A DNA stretch of 64,000 nucleotides from Lysinibacillus sp. FSL K6-0232 (GCF_038008325.1 NZ_JBBOYW010000001.1:2656001-2720000); one strand, 5' to 3'; shown: positions 1 to 9,260, numbered from the stretch's first letter. Program-made: numbers and translations. The notes: generated by a model not told the origin, from the letters alone.

Positions 1-162
1 AACAGTCATTCTACTAACATTAAACTGTAATGATAGCTCTCGCTCGGAAGGAATTGTTTCACCAATTCTATATTCCTCTAAATCAATCCGTTGCTTAATA
101 ATTTCTTCTATTTGTATATAAATAGGTATAGGAGAATTCTTCTCTACCAACGCTTGCACCAT
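1..162 (-). CDS. GntR-family transcriptional regulator, N-terminal part
   Basis: The reverse strand from the ATG at 162 gives 54 codons that run off the left edge without a stop. The protein starts MVQALVEKNSPIPIYIQIEE and continues through IPSERELSLQFNVSRMTV. That is the start of a GntR winged-helix DNA-binding domain: the P-hY-QI entry helix, then the PSERELS recognition segment. Only the DNA-binding part is visible, so the effector-domain subfamily cannot be assigned; a UTRA-type (HutC/NagR-like) C-terminus is the commonest partner for this opening but is a guess. A possible -10 box (TATAAT, reverse strand of 211-216) lies upstream. It is transcribed away from the 6S RNA gene. Confidence 0.85.
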   Translation of the reverse strand, partial: MVQALVEKNSPIPIYIQIEEIIKQRIDLEEYRIGETIPSERELSLQFNVSRMTV

Positions 163-321
163 CCTTATTGCCTCATATAATGTTGGTGATAACAATAACG
201 ATAAAACGCTATTATAATGAGGGTTTAAAGCGTATTTTAATCTATTCCAATTATAGGCTACTTTCACGAAAATAAAAAGGAATCGCTTGCTATTCTCTCA
301 ATTTTTCTGCTTGCAACAATA

Positions 322-358
322 AAAAAAGAGCTTGCACCTAGCATCGCTCTCTTTTTGC
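322..358 (-). terminator. Rho-independent terminator after 6S RNA
   Basis: Reading the minus strand, AAAAAGAG pairs with CTCTTTTT around a roughly 20 nt partly paired loop, and the downstream arm continues as a T-run. It sits just after the closing stem of the 6S RNA. Confidence 0.75.
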
Positions 359-364
359 TTATGT

Positions 365-571
365 ATAGGACGAATCCCGATTGTGCCGTAATGCCAAAAA
401 ACATTCGTTTTGAACCCGCAATTCGCAGGTGGGTGCCCGCTTTATAGCTTTAAACGTCCCCTTAAATAGGGGCATGTTTGCCGCTACAAAATAAAGGCTC
501 CCGATTCAATAATGTTCGGTCAAAACTGTGAAGTAGCGTTAGCAGTTAGACAAACACATCAGGATTCGTAT
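365..571 (-). ncRNA. ssrS: 6S RNA (SsrS/BsrA type)
   Basis: 6S RNA binds the sigma-A RNA polymerase holoenzyme by imitating an open promoter and damps transcription in stationary phase. The 5' end (CGAATCCTGATGTG) resembles B. subtilis 6S-1 (recalled as UCCUGAUGUGUU). The two ends pair (GAATCC near 565 with GGATTC near 370), closing a long rod. A characteristic CCGAACATT...GGGAGCCTTTATTTTG segment lies in the middle. The location next to aspS and hisS is where bsrA lies in B. subtilis. It has its own sigma-A promoter and terminator and encodes no protein. The ends are inferred from the promoter spacing and the closing stem; processing could shorten the 5' end. Confidence 0.85.
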
Positions 572-578
572 TACAGAT

Positions 579-607
579 ATCATACCATCCCTTTTCTGAT
601 AATTCAA
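579..607 (-). promoter_or_regulatory. Sigma-A promoter of 6S RNA
   Basis: On the minus strand, TTGAAT (602-607) and TATGAT (579-584) are separated by exactly 17 bp. The predicted start is about 571-572, at the 5' end of the 6S RNA closing stem. Confidence 0.75.
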
Positions 608-646
608 ACGATTTTCTCTTATAAACTTTGTTTTTTATAAAAACGC

Positions 647-697
647 AAAAAATACCTAGAATCCCAGCAATTTTTGCTAGAAAATCCAGGTATTTTG
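647..697 (-). terminator. Terminator of hisS-aspS operon
   Basis: Ten bases after the aspS stop the minus strand reads AAAATACCT...AGGTATTTTTT, with an imperfect inner stem (GCAAAAATTGC). It separates aspS from the 6S RNA promoter. Confidence 0.7.
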
Positions 698-706
698 TAA
701 TATTGA

Positions 707-2476
707 TTATTTTCTAAATGCTTTAATTGCCAAGCTTAGCTCACTTAATTGGTCAGGTGATACTTCACTTGGTGCTTCTGTTAGCAAGCAGCTTGCACTT
801 GCTGTTTTCGGAAATGCAATGGTATCACGTAAATTTGTACGACCTGCTAATAGCATCACAAAACGGTCAAGACCAAAAGCAAGGCCCGCATGTGGTGGTA
901 CACCATATTCAAACGCCTCTAATAAGAAGCCAAATTGTGCTTGTGCCTCTTCTTCTGAGAAGCCAAGTAATTCAAACATTTTTTCTTGTAGATCACGTTC
1001 GTAAATACGTAATGAGCCACCACCAAGTTCGTAGCCGTTTAAGACGATATCATATGCTTGTGCTCGTACTGCTGAAGGATCTGTATCCATTAATGGGATA
1101 TCTTCATCAAATGGTCGTGTAAATGGATGATGCGCTGCATAGTAGCGTCCATCTTCCTCCGAGTATTCAAATAATGGCCAGTCAGTAATCCATAGGAAAG
1201 CAAATTGTGATTCATCGATTAAGTTTAAGTCTTGCCCTAATTTTGTACGAAGTGCTCCCAATGCAGCGGCTACAACAGATGCTTTGTCCGCTACAAATAC
1301 TAAAATATCGCCAACTTCTGCTCCCATACGTTCAATTAATGCTGTTGTTAATGCTTCATCAAAGAATTTTGCAATTGGGCCATTCAAGCCTTCTTCTGTT
1401 ACCTTTAACCAAGCAAGACCTTTTGCACCATAGATGCCAACGAATTTTGTTAGCTCGTCCATATCCTTACGAGAATAGTTATCCGCTGCTCCTTTAATAT
1501 TAATACCTTTTACTTGTTTGCCTTGTGCTACAGTATCCGCAAACACTTTAAAGCTACAGCCATCAAAAATATCATTTAATGCCACTAACTCTAAGCCAAA
1601 GCGTACATCTGGCTTATCTGAACCATAACGATCCATCGCCTCTTGATATTTCATGCGCTGGAATGGTGCAGGAATATCAATGCCTTTTACTTCTTTCATA
1701 ACCGCCTGAATTAAGCGCTCGTTCATTTCTAATACTTCTTCCTGCGTCAAGAAGCTTGTTTCAATATCAACCTGTGTAAACTCTGGCTGACGGTCAGCAC
1801 GTAAGTCTTCATCACGGAAGCAGCGCGCAATTTGGAAGTATTTTTCAAAGCCAGCAACCATTAATAATTGCTTAAATAATTGAGGTGATTGTGGCAATGC
1901 ATAAAATTCACCTTCATGAACACGTGATGGCACTAGATAGTCACGAGCGCCCTCTGGTGTAGATTTAGTTAAAATTGGTGTTTCTACCTCTAAAAAGCCT
2001 TCGTTTTGTAGGAAGTTACGAATTGTACGCGTAACATCTGAACGCATTTTAAATGTATCGAACATCACTGGACGACGAAGGTCAAGATAACGATATTTTA
2101 AACGTAGGTCCTCTGATACATCTGTGCGATCTTCAATTTGGAATGGTGTTGTTTTTGCTGTATTAATGACAACTAATTTTGTCGCTTCTACTTCGATTTT
2201 ACCATTTGGTACATTTGGATTAATTTGATCCTCAGCGCGAAGCAGCACTGTTCCTTCTACTTCAATCACATATTCATTGCGCACTTTATCCGCTAATGCA
2301 TGTGCTTCTGCAACATCAGGACTAAACACAACTTGTGTAATACCAGTACGATCACGTAAATCAATAAAAATCAACCCACCAAGGTCACGACGACGCTGCA
2401 CCCATCCTTTTAATACAACTTTTTCACCCTGTAACGCTTCCGATAGTTCGTTACTAGCATGTGTTCTTGTAGCCAT
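707..2476 (-). CDS. aspS: Aspartyl-tRNA synthetase
   Basis: Cytoplasmic class II aminoacyl-tRNA synthetase that charges tRNA-Asp. The 589-residue protein begins with the OB-fold anticodon-binding domain ([15 protein letters not shown], near residue 25). The catalytic core has motif 2 ([18 protein letters not shown]) and motif 3 ([16 protein letters not shown]). A GAD-type insertion of the bacterial enzyme lies between them (about residues 290-410). The start was moved from a TTG at 2491 to the ATG at 2476, because GGAGGAATTAACT precedes that ATG with normal spacing and the protein then starts [10 protein letters not shown]. It lies 33 bp after hisS and shares its T-box-controlled transcript. 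Length is usual for the family. Confidence 0.97.
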   Translation of the reverse strand: MATRTHASNELSEALQGEKVVLKGWVQRRRDLGGLIFIDLRDRTGITQVVFSPDVAEAHALADKVRNEYVIEVEGTVLLRAEDQINPNVPNGKIEVEATKLVVINTAKTTPFQIEDRTDVSEDLRLKYRYLDLRRPVMFDTFKMRSDVTRTIRNFLQNEGFLEVETPILTKSTPEGARDYLVPSRVHEGEFYALPQSPQLFKQLLMVAGFEKYFQIARCFRDEDLRADRQPEFTQVDIETSFLTQEEVLEMNERLIQAVMKEVKGIDIPAPFQRMKYQEAMDRYGSDKPDVRFGLELVALNDIFDGCSFKVFADTVAQGKQVKGINIKGAADNYSRKDMDELTKFVGIYGAKGLAWLKVTEEGLNGPIAKFFDEALTTALIERMGAEVGDILVFVADKASVVAAALGALRTKLGQDLNLIDESQFAFLWITDWPLFEYSEEDGRYYAAHHPFTRPFDEDIPLMDTDPSAVRAQAYDIVLNGYELGGGSLRIYERDLQEKMFELLGFSEEEAQAQFGFLLEAFEYGVPPHAGLAFGLDRFVMLLAGRTNLRDTIAFPKTASASCLLTEAPSEVSPDQLSELSLAIKAFRK

Positions 2477-2509
2477 AGTTAATTCCTCCAAAATCTCTTC
2501 AATTCGGTT

Positions 2510-3778
2510 TTATGATTGTTGTAATAGGTAATTTACTAATTCTGAAAATGCAACTTTTTGTTGTTCTCCAGATTCCATCTGTTTCACTGTTGCCGCCTGC
2601 TCCTCAAGCTCTGTTTCACCAAGAACAAGCGTATATTTTGCACCTAGGCGGTCTGCAGATTTCATTTGTGCTTTCATTTTACGGTCTAAATAGTCCATTT
2701 CTGTCGCAAGACCCTTCGCACGGAATGTACTTGTTAATTCTACAGCCTTTTGTTTCGCTTCATCGCCCATTGCAATAACATAAACATCTAGCCCTGATGC
2801 TGTATCTAATTCAACACCCTCTGCTTCAAGTGCTAATAATAAGCGTTCAATACTTAAAGCAAAACCAATCCCCGGTACATCTGGACCACCAATCTCTTGG
2901 ACTAAGCCATTATAGCGTCCGCCACCACAAAGCGTTGTAATCGCACCAAAGCCTGACGCTGTAGACATAATTTCAAATGTTGTATGATTGTAATAATCAA
3001 GCCCTCTTACAAGGTTTGGATCAACCTCATATGTAATGCCAAGTGTATCTAAATATGTTTTTACTTGTGCAAAATAAGCGGCTGATTCTTCAGTCAGGAA
3101 GTCTGTTAATGCTGGAGCTGTTTGCATTAATGGATGCTCACGGTCCACCTTACAATCTAAAATACGTAATGGATTTTTCTGTAAACGATTTTGACAATCT
3201 GTGCAGAACTCATGGATATGCGGCTCAAAATGTTGTAATAGAGCTGTGCGGTGTGTATCACGTGTCACTTTATCACCAAGGGAGTTAATCACTAATTTTA
3301 AATCCTTTAAGCCTACTGATTCATAAATATCCATGGCAAGAGCAATAACTTCTGCATCTATTGCAGGGTCTGCTGAACCAATGGCTTCTACACCAAATTG
3401 GACAAACTGACGATAGCGCCCAGCTTGTTGTCGTTCATAGCGGAACATTGGTCCTAAATAAGAAAGTTTTACTGGTTGATCAGGCGCACCAAACATTTTA
3501 TGCTCGACATAGGCACGTACAACACCTGCTGTATTTTCTGGACGTAATGTTAATGAACGTCCCCCACGATCCTCAAATGTATACATTTCTTTTTGCACAA
3601 CATCCGTTGTTTCACCAACACCACGTGCAAATAACTCCGTTTGCTCAAAAATAGGTGTACGGATTTCGTTATAACGGTACACACGGCAAATATCACGAAT
3701 AATTGCTTCAACCTTTTGCCATTTTTCAGACTGCCCCGGCAAAATATCTTGTGTCCCTCGTGGCACTTTAAAACTCAT
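2510..3778 (-). CDS. hisS: Histidyl-tRNA synthetase
   Basis: Charges tRNA-His; homodimeric class II synthetase of 422 residues, a normal length. It opens with [13 protein letters not shown] and has motif 2 ([19 protein letters not shown]). The histidine-specific loop is [15 protein letters not shown], and a C-terminal anticodon-binding domain follows (about residues 330-420, [18 protein letters not shown]). The ribosome binding site AGGAGGG sits 6 bp before the ATG. It is the first gene of hisS-aspS, with a T-box leader about 190 bp upstream. Transcription is expected to rise when the cognate tRNA is uncharged. Confidence 0.97.
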   Translation of the reverse strand: MSFKVPRGTQDILPGQSEKWQKVEAIIRDICRVYRYNEIRTPIFEQTELFARGVGETTDVVQKEMYTFEDRGGRSLTLRPENTAGVVRAYVEHKMFGAPDQPVKLSYLGPMFRYERQQAGRYRQFVQFGVEAIGSADPAIDAEVIALAMDIYESVGLKDLKLVINSLGDKVTRDTHRTALLQHFEPHIHEFCTDCQNRLQKNPLRILDCKVDREHPLMQTAPALTDFLTEESAAYFAQVKTYLDTLGITYEVDPNLVRGLDYYNHTTFEIMSTASGFGAITTLCGGGRYNGLVQEIGGPDVPGIGFALSIERLLLALEAEGVELDTASGLDVYVIAMGDEAKQKAVELTSTFRAKGLATEMDYLDRKMKAQMKSADRLGAKYTLVLGETELEEQAATVKQMESGEQQKVAFSELVNYLLQQS

Positions 3779-3826
3779 GTAATTCCCTCCTGTATAGATT
3801 GCTTATGATGTAGCAGGGGACCTTGG

Positions 3827-3966
3827 AATTAAGTGACTCTTCACTACTTTTGAGCGAGTTTCCTTTTAAATTTGAGTGGTTCCCCACTGCTTTAGAGCAA
3901 ATTCTCCCTTGCATTGAGTGGTTCTTTATCACTTTTGAGCGAATGCTCATCCAAATTGAGTGAATC
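3827..3966. repeat. Three degenerate tandem units, period about 42 bp
   Basis: Between the T-box terminator and hisS three related units occupy 3827-3867, 3868-3910 and 3911-3951, with a fourth partial copy at 3952-3966. The shared skeleton is TTGAGTGGTTC...ACT...TTTGAGCGAAT. Units differ at many positions, so the repeat is old. It makes an incidental 66-codon minus-strand frame (3768-3968) that is not a credible gene. The DNA is transcribed as part of the hisS leader. Confidence 0.7.
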
Positions 3967-4257
3967 AAAAAAAGCTCCCGTCACCTTGCAATTGCAAGGG
4001 ACGAGAGCTGTATTAGCTTCCGCGGTTCCACCCTAGTTGACACAAATAATAGCATGTGTCCTCCTCATAATCGGATAACGGCCGATTCCGTTTTTTCCTA
4101 CTAAGTCATACCTTTCAGAAAAAAGCCTCTCAAGTGTTATTCGCGCTATACGTTTTTGTAGGAAAGATTGCAGCCTAAGTCTTTCCCTCTCTTTTCCAAT
4201 AGAGGTATACGCTACTTGCTTGGTCATAAGCGATTAATCATTTTTCGATTACTCTTT
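3967..4257 (-). promoter_or_regulatory. T-box riboswitch leader of hisS-aspS
   Basis: The T-box sequence AGGGTGGAACCGCGG is at 4020-4034 (minus strand). A terminator follows at 3967-4009 (AGCTC...GGGAGC around a CCTTGCAATTGCAAGG stem, then a T-run). The Stem I apical region with AGAGAG and the paired GGAAAGA...TCTTTCC is at about 4160-4195. The likely specifier loop is GAATAACACTTGAG at 4129-4142. It contains CAC (His) but also overlapping AAC (Asn). Uncharged tRNA should stabilise the antiterminator and permit hisS-aspS transcription. Confidence 0.92.
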
Positions 4258-4286
4258 ATGTTAGTCACTAGGTAAGCTAATGTCAA
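4258..4286 (-). promoter_or_regulatory. Sigma-A promoter of hisS-aspS
   Basis: Minus strand TTGACA (4281-4286), a 17 bp spacer, then TAACAT (4258-4263). It lies immediately upstream of the T-box leader. Confidence 0.75.
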
Positions 4287-4400
4287 CTATTTTTGTATTT
4301 TTCATAAAACAGTTACGAAAATAGCAAATTCCATTACCTTTTTACCACGAATTCTCGTATAAAAGCATGATAAAATAACACAAGGAATAGGAGGAATCTG

Positions 4401-5993
4401 ATGAGGAAAAAAATTTTACATAGTATCATTATCTTTATACTCATGGTAACAATTACGTTTCCAAATAAGGGCTATATTCAAAACGCATTTGCTGATACTA
4501 GTGACTTGAAAGTAGCTGGGACGATTCTTCATTTACGTGAGGGACCCGGATTATCCTATCCCATTATTACGACGTTAGAAGAAGGTGACCCACTAACCTC
4601 TATTGGTCGTGAAGGTGATTGGATTCAAGTAAAAGCTGGGAGCTATGAAGGTTGGGTTGCCTCTTGGCTCACAACATCGACAAATGCTACACAAAGCATT
4701 CATAAAACTGTTATCGCACAGGTGGATCGTTTAAATATTCGAACAGAGCCAGACATTTCTTCAGCTGTTCTTGGGCAGCTTTCTACAGGAAATCAAGCAA
4801 ATCTGCTAAAAGAAAATGATGGCTGGGCTAAAATTGATTGGAATGGGCTAACAGGCTGGGTTTCTAAAGATTATGTAACGATTAACGACAGCTCCCCTGA
4901 ACAAGAACAAGAGCAAAAACAAGAACCTGAATCCAAAGAGGACACTGTAGAAGTATCTACACCAACTATTAATAAAGATACGACCTTTACCATTTTAGTA
5001 GACACCCTCAATGTTCGTAAAAAGCCAGACTTAAATGCTAAAAAAGTTGGCACTGTTACAAAAGGTCAGGCCTTTAAGGTGCTTGCACATGAGCATAATT
5101 GGGTACAAATTCAATATGATAAGAAAAAAACAGGATGGGTCTATAGCTTTTATGGTACATTTTCAAATCAGGTAAAAAGCACATCGAAAGCCTCCTCTTC
5201 AAAAGAAGTAGAGTCCGTTACAATTATCTACAATGGGACAAACTTGCGTACAGATGCCTCAACAGCCTCTGATGTAGTGGAGCGTGTCGATGCGGGTAAA
5301 ACCTATCCAATTGTAGGCGTTAAAAATGATTTTTATGAAATACAATTGGATGACGGAACAGCCTTTGTTGCGAATTCGGTTGTCACAACAAGTGCCGATA
5401 AAACAACTGTCTCTCAAAAAGAACAGACAACGCCTCGTAAAAAAGGAACATTAAACGGACTAACGATCGTGGTGGATGCTGGTCATGGAGGAAATGACCA
5501 TGGCACAACGGGTCAACGTGGTACAGAGGAAAAGGATATTACGTTAAAAACAGCCACGCTTCTTGCTTCCAAGTTGAGTGCTGCTGGTGCAAATGTGGTC
5601 ATGACAAGGGAATCTGATGAATATGTAGCATTAAGAAAGCGTGTATCCATTGCCCATCAATATGAGGCAGATGCATTTATTAGCATTCATTATGATGCAA
5701 CTGACGATAGCTCAATTAATGGCTTTACTTCCTACTATATGAATAGCAATCAAAAAGGGCTTGCAGAAGCGATTCATGATGGACTTGCTAGTAAGGTTGA
5801 TTTAAGAGATCGTGGCACACAACAAGGCAATTTTTTAGTGCTACGAGAAAATCGCCAAAAAGCTGTTCTTGTTGAGCTAGGCTTCCTGAGTAATTCAAGT
5901 GAGGAACGAGTAATTACAACGGCTAAATTCCGTGAGCAAGCAACACTTGGTCTTTATCAAGGCATTTTAAACTATTTTAATAATGAAGAATAA
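4401..5993 (+). CDS. yrvJ: Secreted N-acetylmuramoyl-L-alanine amidase with four SH3b repeats (YrvJ-like)
   Basis: Cell-wall hydrolase of 530 residues that cleaves the bond between muramic acid and L-alanine. A signal peptide (KK, then a hydrophobic stretch, cut near AFA-DTSD, about residue 31) is followed by four bacterial SH3 wall-binding repeats. These lie near residues 36-95, 102-160, 193-255 and 275-335; each has a LxxREGP- or LNIRTEP-like strand and most end GWV. An Amidase_3 domain fills residues 353-527. It carries the zinc ligands VDAGHGG and ISIHYDA and the catalytic E in LVELGFLSNSSEE. A Glu/Gln-rich linker lies near residues 165-185. TAGGAGG is 8 bp before the ATG. B. subtilis has yrvJ in this position beside hisS. 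It faces the YfcC gene across a repeat array. Confidence 0.93.
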   Translation: MRKKILHSIIIFILMVTITFPNKGYIQNAFADTSDLKVAGTILHLREGPGLSYPIITTLEEGDPLTSIGREGDWIQVKAGSYEGWVASWLTTSTNATQSIHKTVIAQVDRLNIRTEPDISSAVLGQLSTGNQANLLKENDGWAKIDWNGLTGWVSKDYVTINDSSPEQEQEQKQEPESKEDTVEVSTPTINKDTTFTILVDTLNVRKKPDLNAKKVGTVTKGQAFKVLAHEHNWVQIQYDKKKTGWVYSFYGTFSNQVKSTSKASSSKEVESVTIIYNGTNLRTDASTASDVVERVDAGKTYPIVGVKNDFYEIQLDDGTAFVANSVVTTSADKTTVSQKEQTTPRKKGTLNGLTIVVDAGHGGNDHGTTGQRGTEEKDITLKTATLLASKLSAAGANVVMTRESDEYVALRKRVSIAHQYEADAFISIHYDATDDSSINGFTSYYMNSNQKGLAEAIHDGLASKVDLRDRGTQQGNFLVLRENRQKAVLVELGFLSNSSEERVITTAKFREQATLGLYQGILNYFNNEE

Positions 5994-6000
5994 TCAAAAG

Positions 6001-6858
6001 CTTTCGCACAGATAAACATTTTTGTTGCTGTCGCTTCGCTTTCGCACAGAAAACATTTTGTTGCTGTCGCTTCGCTTTCGCACAGAAAACATTTTGTTGC
6101 TGTCGCTTCGCTTTCGCACAGAAAACATTTTGTTGCTGTCGCTTCGCTTTCGCACAGAAAAATATTTTGTTGCTGTCGCTTCGCTTTCGCACAGAAAACA
6201 TTTTGTTGCTGTCGCTTCGCTTTCGCACAGAAAACATTTTGTTGCTGTCGCTTCGCTTTCGCACAGAAAACATTTTGTTGCTGTCGCTTCGCTTTCGCAC
6301 AGAAAACATTTTGTTGCTGTCGCTTCGCTTTCGCACAGAAAACATTTTGTTGCTGTCGCTTCGCTTTCGCACAGAAAAATATTTTGTTGCTGTCGCTTCG
6401 CTTTCGCACAGAAAACATTTTGTTGCTGTCGCTTCGCTTTCGCACAGAAAAATATTTTGTTGCTGTCGCTTCGCTTTCGCACAGAAAAATATTTTGTTGC
6501 TGTCGCTTCGCTTTCGCACAGAAAAATATTTTGTTGCTGTCGCTTCGCTTTCGCACAGAAAAATATTTTGTTGCTGTCGCTTCGCTTTCGCACAGATAAA
6601 CATTTTTGTTGCTGTCGCTTCGCTTTCGCACAGAAAACATTTTGTTGCTGTCGCTTCGCTTTCGCACAGATAAACATTTTTGTTGCTGTCGCTTCGCTTT
6701 CGCACAGAAAACATTTTGTTGCTGTCGCTTCGCTTTCGCACAGATAAACATTTTTGTTGCTGTCGCTTCGCTTTCGCACAGATAAACATTTTTGTTGCTG
6801 TCGCTTCGCTTTCGCACAGAAAAATATTTTGTTGCTGTCGCTTCGCTTTCGCACAGAA
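6001..6858. repeat. Tandem minisatellite-like array, 36-38 bp units, 24 core copies
   Basis: A core reading TTGCTGTCGCTTCGCTTTCG followed by CACAG recurs almost without change 24 times. The 23 intervals between cores come in three versions only: AAAACATTTT (36 bp unit, 11 times), AAAAATATTTT (37 bp, 7 times) and ATAAACATTTTT (38 bp, 5 times). The order is mixed rather than blocked. Because units are not multiples of three, long meaningless frames appear in several phases on both strands; none has a start signal or a normal composition. The array fills the whole gap between the convergent amidase and YfcC genes. Near-perfect identity suggests recent expansion or homogenisation. Confidence 0.95.
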
Positions 6859-6894
6859 AAGGGGAGTTCAAAAATTATTTGAACTCCCCTTTTT
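6857..6894. terminator. Bidirectional terminator between amidase and YfcC genes
   Basis: AAAAGGGGAGTTCAAA pairs with TTTGAACTCCCCTTTT around a six-base loop, with A- and T-runs that serve both directions. The yfcC stop codon follows directly at 6896. The last repeat unit of the array abuts it. Confidence 0.9.
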
Positions 6895-6895
6895 C

Positions 6896-8302
6896 CTATG
6901 AAATTCCTAATGCTACTGCAACAACTAACGCAATACATGCGATAATAGCCCAGCCAAGAATCATTTTCCAAATAAATTTGATCCACTTTTCATAAGGGAT
7001 ACCTGCAACAGCTAAATAAGCCATTAATGCAGATGAGGTAGGAATAATAGAGTTTGTTAATGAATCTCCATATTGGAAGGCTAAGACAGCTACTTGTCGC
7101 TCTAATCCTAATAAATCTGTAATCGGAATCATAATAGGCATTGTTGCAGCTGCCTGTCCACTGCCTGATGAAATAAATAGGTTTAAGATTGCTTGAATAA
7201 ATAACATACCAATTGCACTGATCGCATGTGGCAAATGACCGATTGTTTCTGATGCCGCATAGACGATTGTATCAATAATTTTCCCTTGCTCTAATACGAC
7301 AGTAATAGCACGAGCAAACCCAACAATTAACGCACCAAATGTAACAGCCTTTGCGCCCTCAATAAAGGAATCAAAAATAGTGGCAGGCTTTAACCCACCA
7401 ATAAGCCCTGCAATAAGACCCATAATTAAAAATGATGCGGTTAACTGCGTTAAAAACCAGCCCCAATTAAAGACTCCGTAAATATTAAAACCAATCCCAC
7501 AAGCCATTACAAGAAATACTAGTTTATGTTTTCCTGTTAATGAAGGAATATCAAGCGTAGCCACAGTCGATTTAGCCTTTTGCTCAATATCATAAATAAC
7601 ACTAGCCTGTGGATTCTTTTTCACCTTAAAGGCATAACGAGATACATAAAAAATAGCAAAGGCTAGCACAAACACATAGACAACAGCACGGAAGCCAATT
7701 CCTGAGAACAGCGGTACATCTGCTAATGATTGCGCCACACCTACTGTAAAGGGATTAAGCATTCCTCCAAAAAATCCACTAGCCGCACCAAGTGTGATCA
7801 TCGCTGTTCCTGTTACAGCATCAAAGCCCATTGCACGGGCGATTGCGACACCAATCGGAACAAAAATAATTGTTTCCTCAGCCATTCCCATTGTAAAGCC
7901 ACCAACAGAGAATAAAATCATTGATAACGGTATTAGTAGCTTTTCTCTGCCCTCTAAAGCTTTTACACCTTTATAGACACCTGCTTCAATAGCTCCTGTG
8001 GAACGAATAATCCCAAATACACCACTTACCAAGAAAATATAGAAGATAATTTGAGCCCCTTTTTCCAACCCCATCGGAACCGCTGTAAACACTTCGAAAA
8101 ATGATACAGGATCACTTTCAATCTGATGGTAACTACCATCGACAACGAGCATTCGCCCTTCTTCATCCTCTACACGCTCAAACTCACCTGCTGGAATAAT
8201 ATAGCTCGCAATACCTGCTAGAAAAATAATAGCAAAAATAATGGTATATGTATGAGGTACTTTCAACCAACTTTTCTTTTTTACTACTTGCTCTTCTTCC
8301 AT
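6896..8302 (-). CDS. YfcC-family transporter (DcuC/ion-transporter superfamily)
   Basis: Integral membrane permease of 468 residues with about 11-12 hydrophobic segments. After a short charged N-terminus (EEEQVVKKKSW) comes VPHTYTIIFAIIFLAGIASY, then an external loop with the GEFERV...EEG pattern typical of YfcC proteins. Later it has GFTMGMAEETIIFVPIG and a C-terminal SSGSGQAAATMPI segment; both are typical of this family. Family members are linked to C4-dicarboxylates or basic amino acids, but substrate cannot be read from sequence. The start codon lacks a strong ribosome binding site (GGTG only). The gene is single, facing the repeat array, and separates dtd/yuzF from the amidase relative to B. 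subtilis order. Confidence 0.85.
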   Translation of the reverse strand: MEEEQVVKKKSWLKVPHTYTIIFAIIFLAGIASYIIPAGEFERVEDEEGRMLVVDGSYHQIESDPVSFFEVFTAVPMGLEKGAQIIFYIFLVSGVFGIIRSTGAIEAGVYKGVKALEGREKLLIPLSMILFSVGGFTMGMAEETIIFVPIGVAIARAMGFDAVTGTAMITLGAASGFFGGMLNPFTVGVAQSLADVPLFSGIGFRAVVYVFVLAFAIFYVSRYAFKVKKNPQASVIYDIEQKAKSTVATLDIPSLTGKHKLVFLVMACGIGFNIYGVFNWGWFLTQLTASFLIMGLIAGLIGGLKPATIFDSFIEGAKAVTFGALIVGFARAITVVLEQGKIIDTIVYAASETIGHLPHAISAIGMLFIQAILNLFISSGSGQAAATMPIMIPITDLLGLERQVAVLAFQYGDSLTNSIIPTSSALMAYLAVAGIPYEKWIKFIWKMILGWAIIACIALVVAVALGIS

Positions 8303-8450
8303 TTAAACACCAACTTTACTTAAGTTAGACATTAGCACCTATCAATCCCTTTTGTCGCTATATGTCGTTAATTGAAAATAAATATACATTAGTTTAAATT
8401 TATTGTAAAGTATTAATTTTCTATTATTTTAAAAGCATCATTACGAGCCA

Positions 8451-8489
8451 TAAAAAAGAACCTTCCATCATCCATGATTGAAAGGTTCC
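8451..8489 (-). terminator. Terminator after yuzF-like gene
   Basis: Minus strand GGAACCTT, loop, AAGGTTC followed by TTTTTTAT. It lies 8 bp beyond the stop at 8497. Confidence 0.75.
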
Positions 8490-8496
8490 TATACAT

Positions 8497-8712
8497 TTAT
8501 TTTTTACTTGTATCCAATGTTACCCATACAATTTCCTCCATCGCAATAAAGAAAGCTGTACGACTTATTTCTAACACAATATGGTCAGGTAGTATCGACA
8601 TTAGAATACCTTGCTGAATACTTTTTTCTGTTTGCACAACAATTGCCTGACCAACCATCATTTTAAGCGTTTCGTATAAATATGGATTTGATATACTTTC
8701 CATCTGCGTCAT
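8497..8712 (-). CDS. YuzF-like DUF2642 protein
   Basis: Small protein of 71 residues starting MTQMESISNPYLYETLKMMV. It carries VGQAIVVQTEKSIQQGILMS, then PDHIVLEISRTAFFIAMEEIVWV. This matches the DUF2642/YuzF pattern (a short Sm-like barrel: a GxxVVVQT strand, then PDHIVLE, then I-WV). Function is unknown; several relatives are sporulation-associated. The frame is open further upstream to 8784, into the dtd stop, but GGAAGGAGTG stands just before the ATG at 8712, which decides the start. It is probably expressed with or just after dtd. Confidence 0.75.
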   Translation of the reverse strand: MTQMESISNPYLYETLKMMVGQAIVVQTEKSIQQGILMSILPDHIVLEISRTAFFIAMEEIVWVTLDTSKK

Positions 8713-8783
8713 ATTTAAGACACTCCTTCCTACAAAACTAACCATACTCTTTAGTATATGAAGGAATGATAGGAAATGTACCA

Positions 8784-9224
8784 TTATTTTGATTCTAGAA
8801 GTATTGTTACTGGACCATCATTAATGAGTGCCACATCCATCATTGCACCAAAAATACCTGTTTCCACCTGTAAGCCATGCTCACGTAATGCTTGATTAAA
8901 AGCTTCCCATAGTGGTTCTGCTACTTCTGGTCTTGCTGCACCTGTAAAGCTTGGTCGATTCCCCTTTTTGACATCCCCATATAACGTAAATTGTGAAACA
9001 GATAAAATAGCGCCTCCATGCTCTAAAATGGAATGATTCATTTTCCCCTCAGCATCTTCCCAAAGGCGTAAATTCGCTATTTTTTTAGCTAAATAGGCGA
9101 TGTCCTCCTGTGTATCTCCCTGTGTAATCCCCACTAAAAGTACATAGCCTTGATCAATCGCTCCCGTCACAGTTCCATCCACTGTAACAGAGGCAGCCTT
9201 ACTGCGCTGTAATACTACTTTCAT
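8784..9224 (-). CDS. dtd: D-aminoacyl-tRNA deacylase
   Basis: Proofreading enzyme that removes D-amino acids (and glycine mischarged on tRNA-Ala) from tRNA in the cytoplasm. The 146-residue protein has the family signature SQFTLYGD and the C-terminal NDGPVT motif that builds the cross-subunit active site; length is typical. The start was set at the ATG at 9224 ([13 protein letters not shown]), preceded by GGAG with 8 bp spacing, rather than the TTG five codons earlier. It lies 36 bp after relA, the conserved relA-dtd pair. Confidence 0.95.
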   Translation of the reverse strand: MKVVLQRSKAASVTVDGTVTGAIDQGYVLLVGITQGDTQEDIAYLAKKIANLRLWEDAEGKMNHSILEHGGAILSVSQFTLYGDVKKGNRPSFTGAARPEVAEPLWEAFNQALREHGLQVETGIFGAMMDVALINDGPVTILLESK

Positions 9225-9260
9225 GCGTTCAAACTCCAATCCTATCTATGTTGCTTACGA

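Noticed and set aside
3768-3968. 66-codon minus-strand frame upstream of hisS
   Set aside because: It is made of the degenerate repeats and overlaps the hisS start; no ribosome binding site.
6001-6858. CRISPR array
   Set aside because: The repeats are direct and regular, but the would-be spacers are only three recurring 10-12 bp strings, not diverse 26-40 bp sequences, and no cas gene is near.
5972-6995. Long repetitive reading frames on both strands across the array (70-330 codons)
   Set aside because: They arise because the unit lacks stops in several phases. They have no ribosome binding sites, occur in overlapping phases and have an implausible composition.
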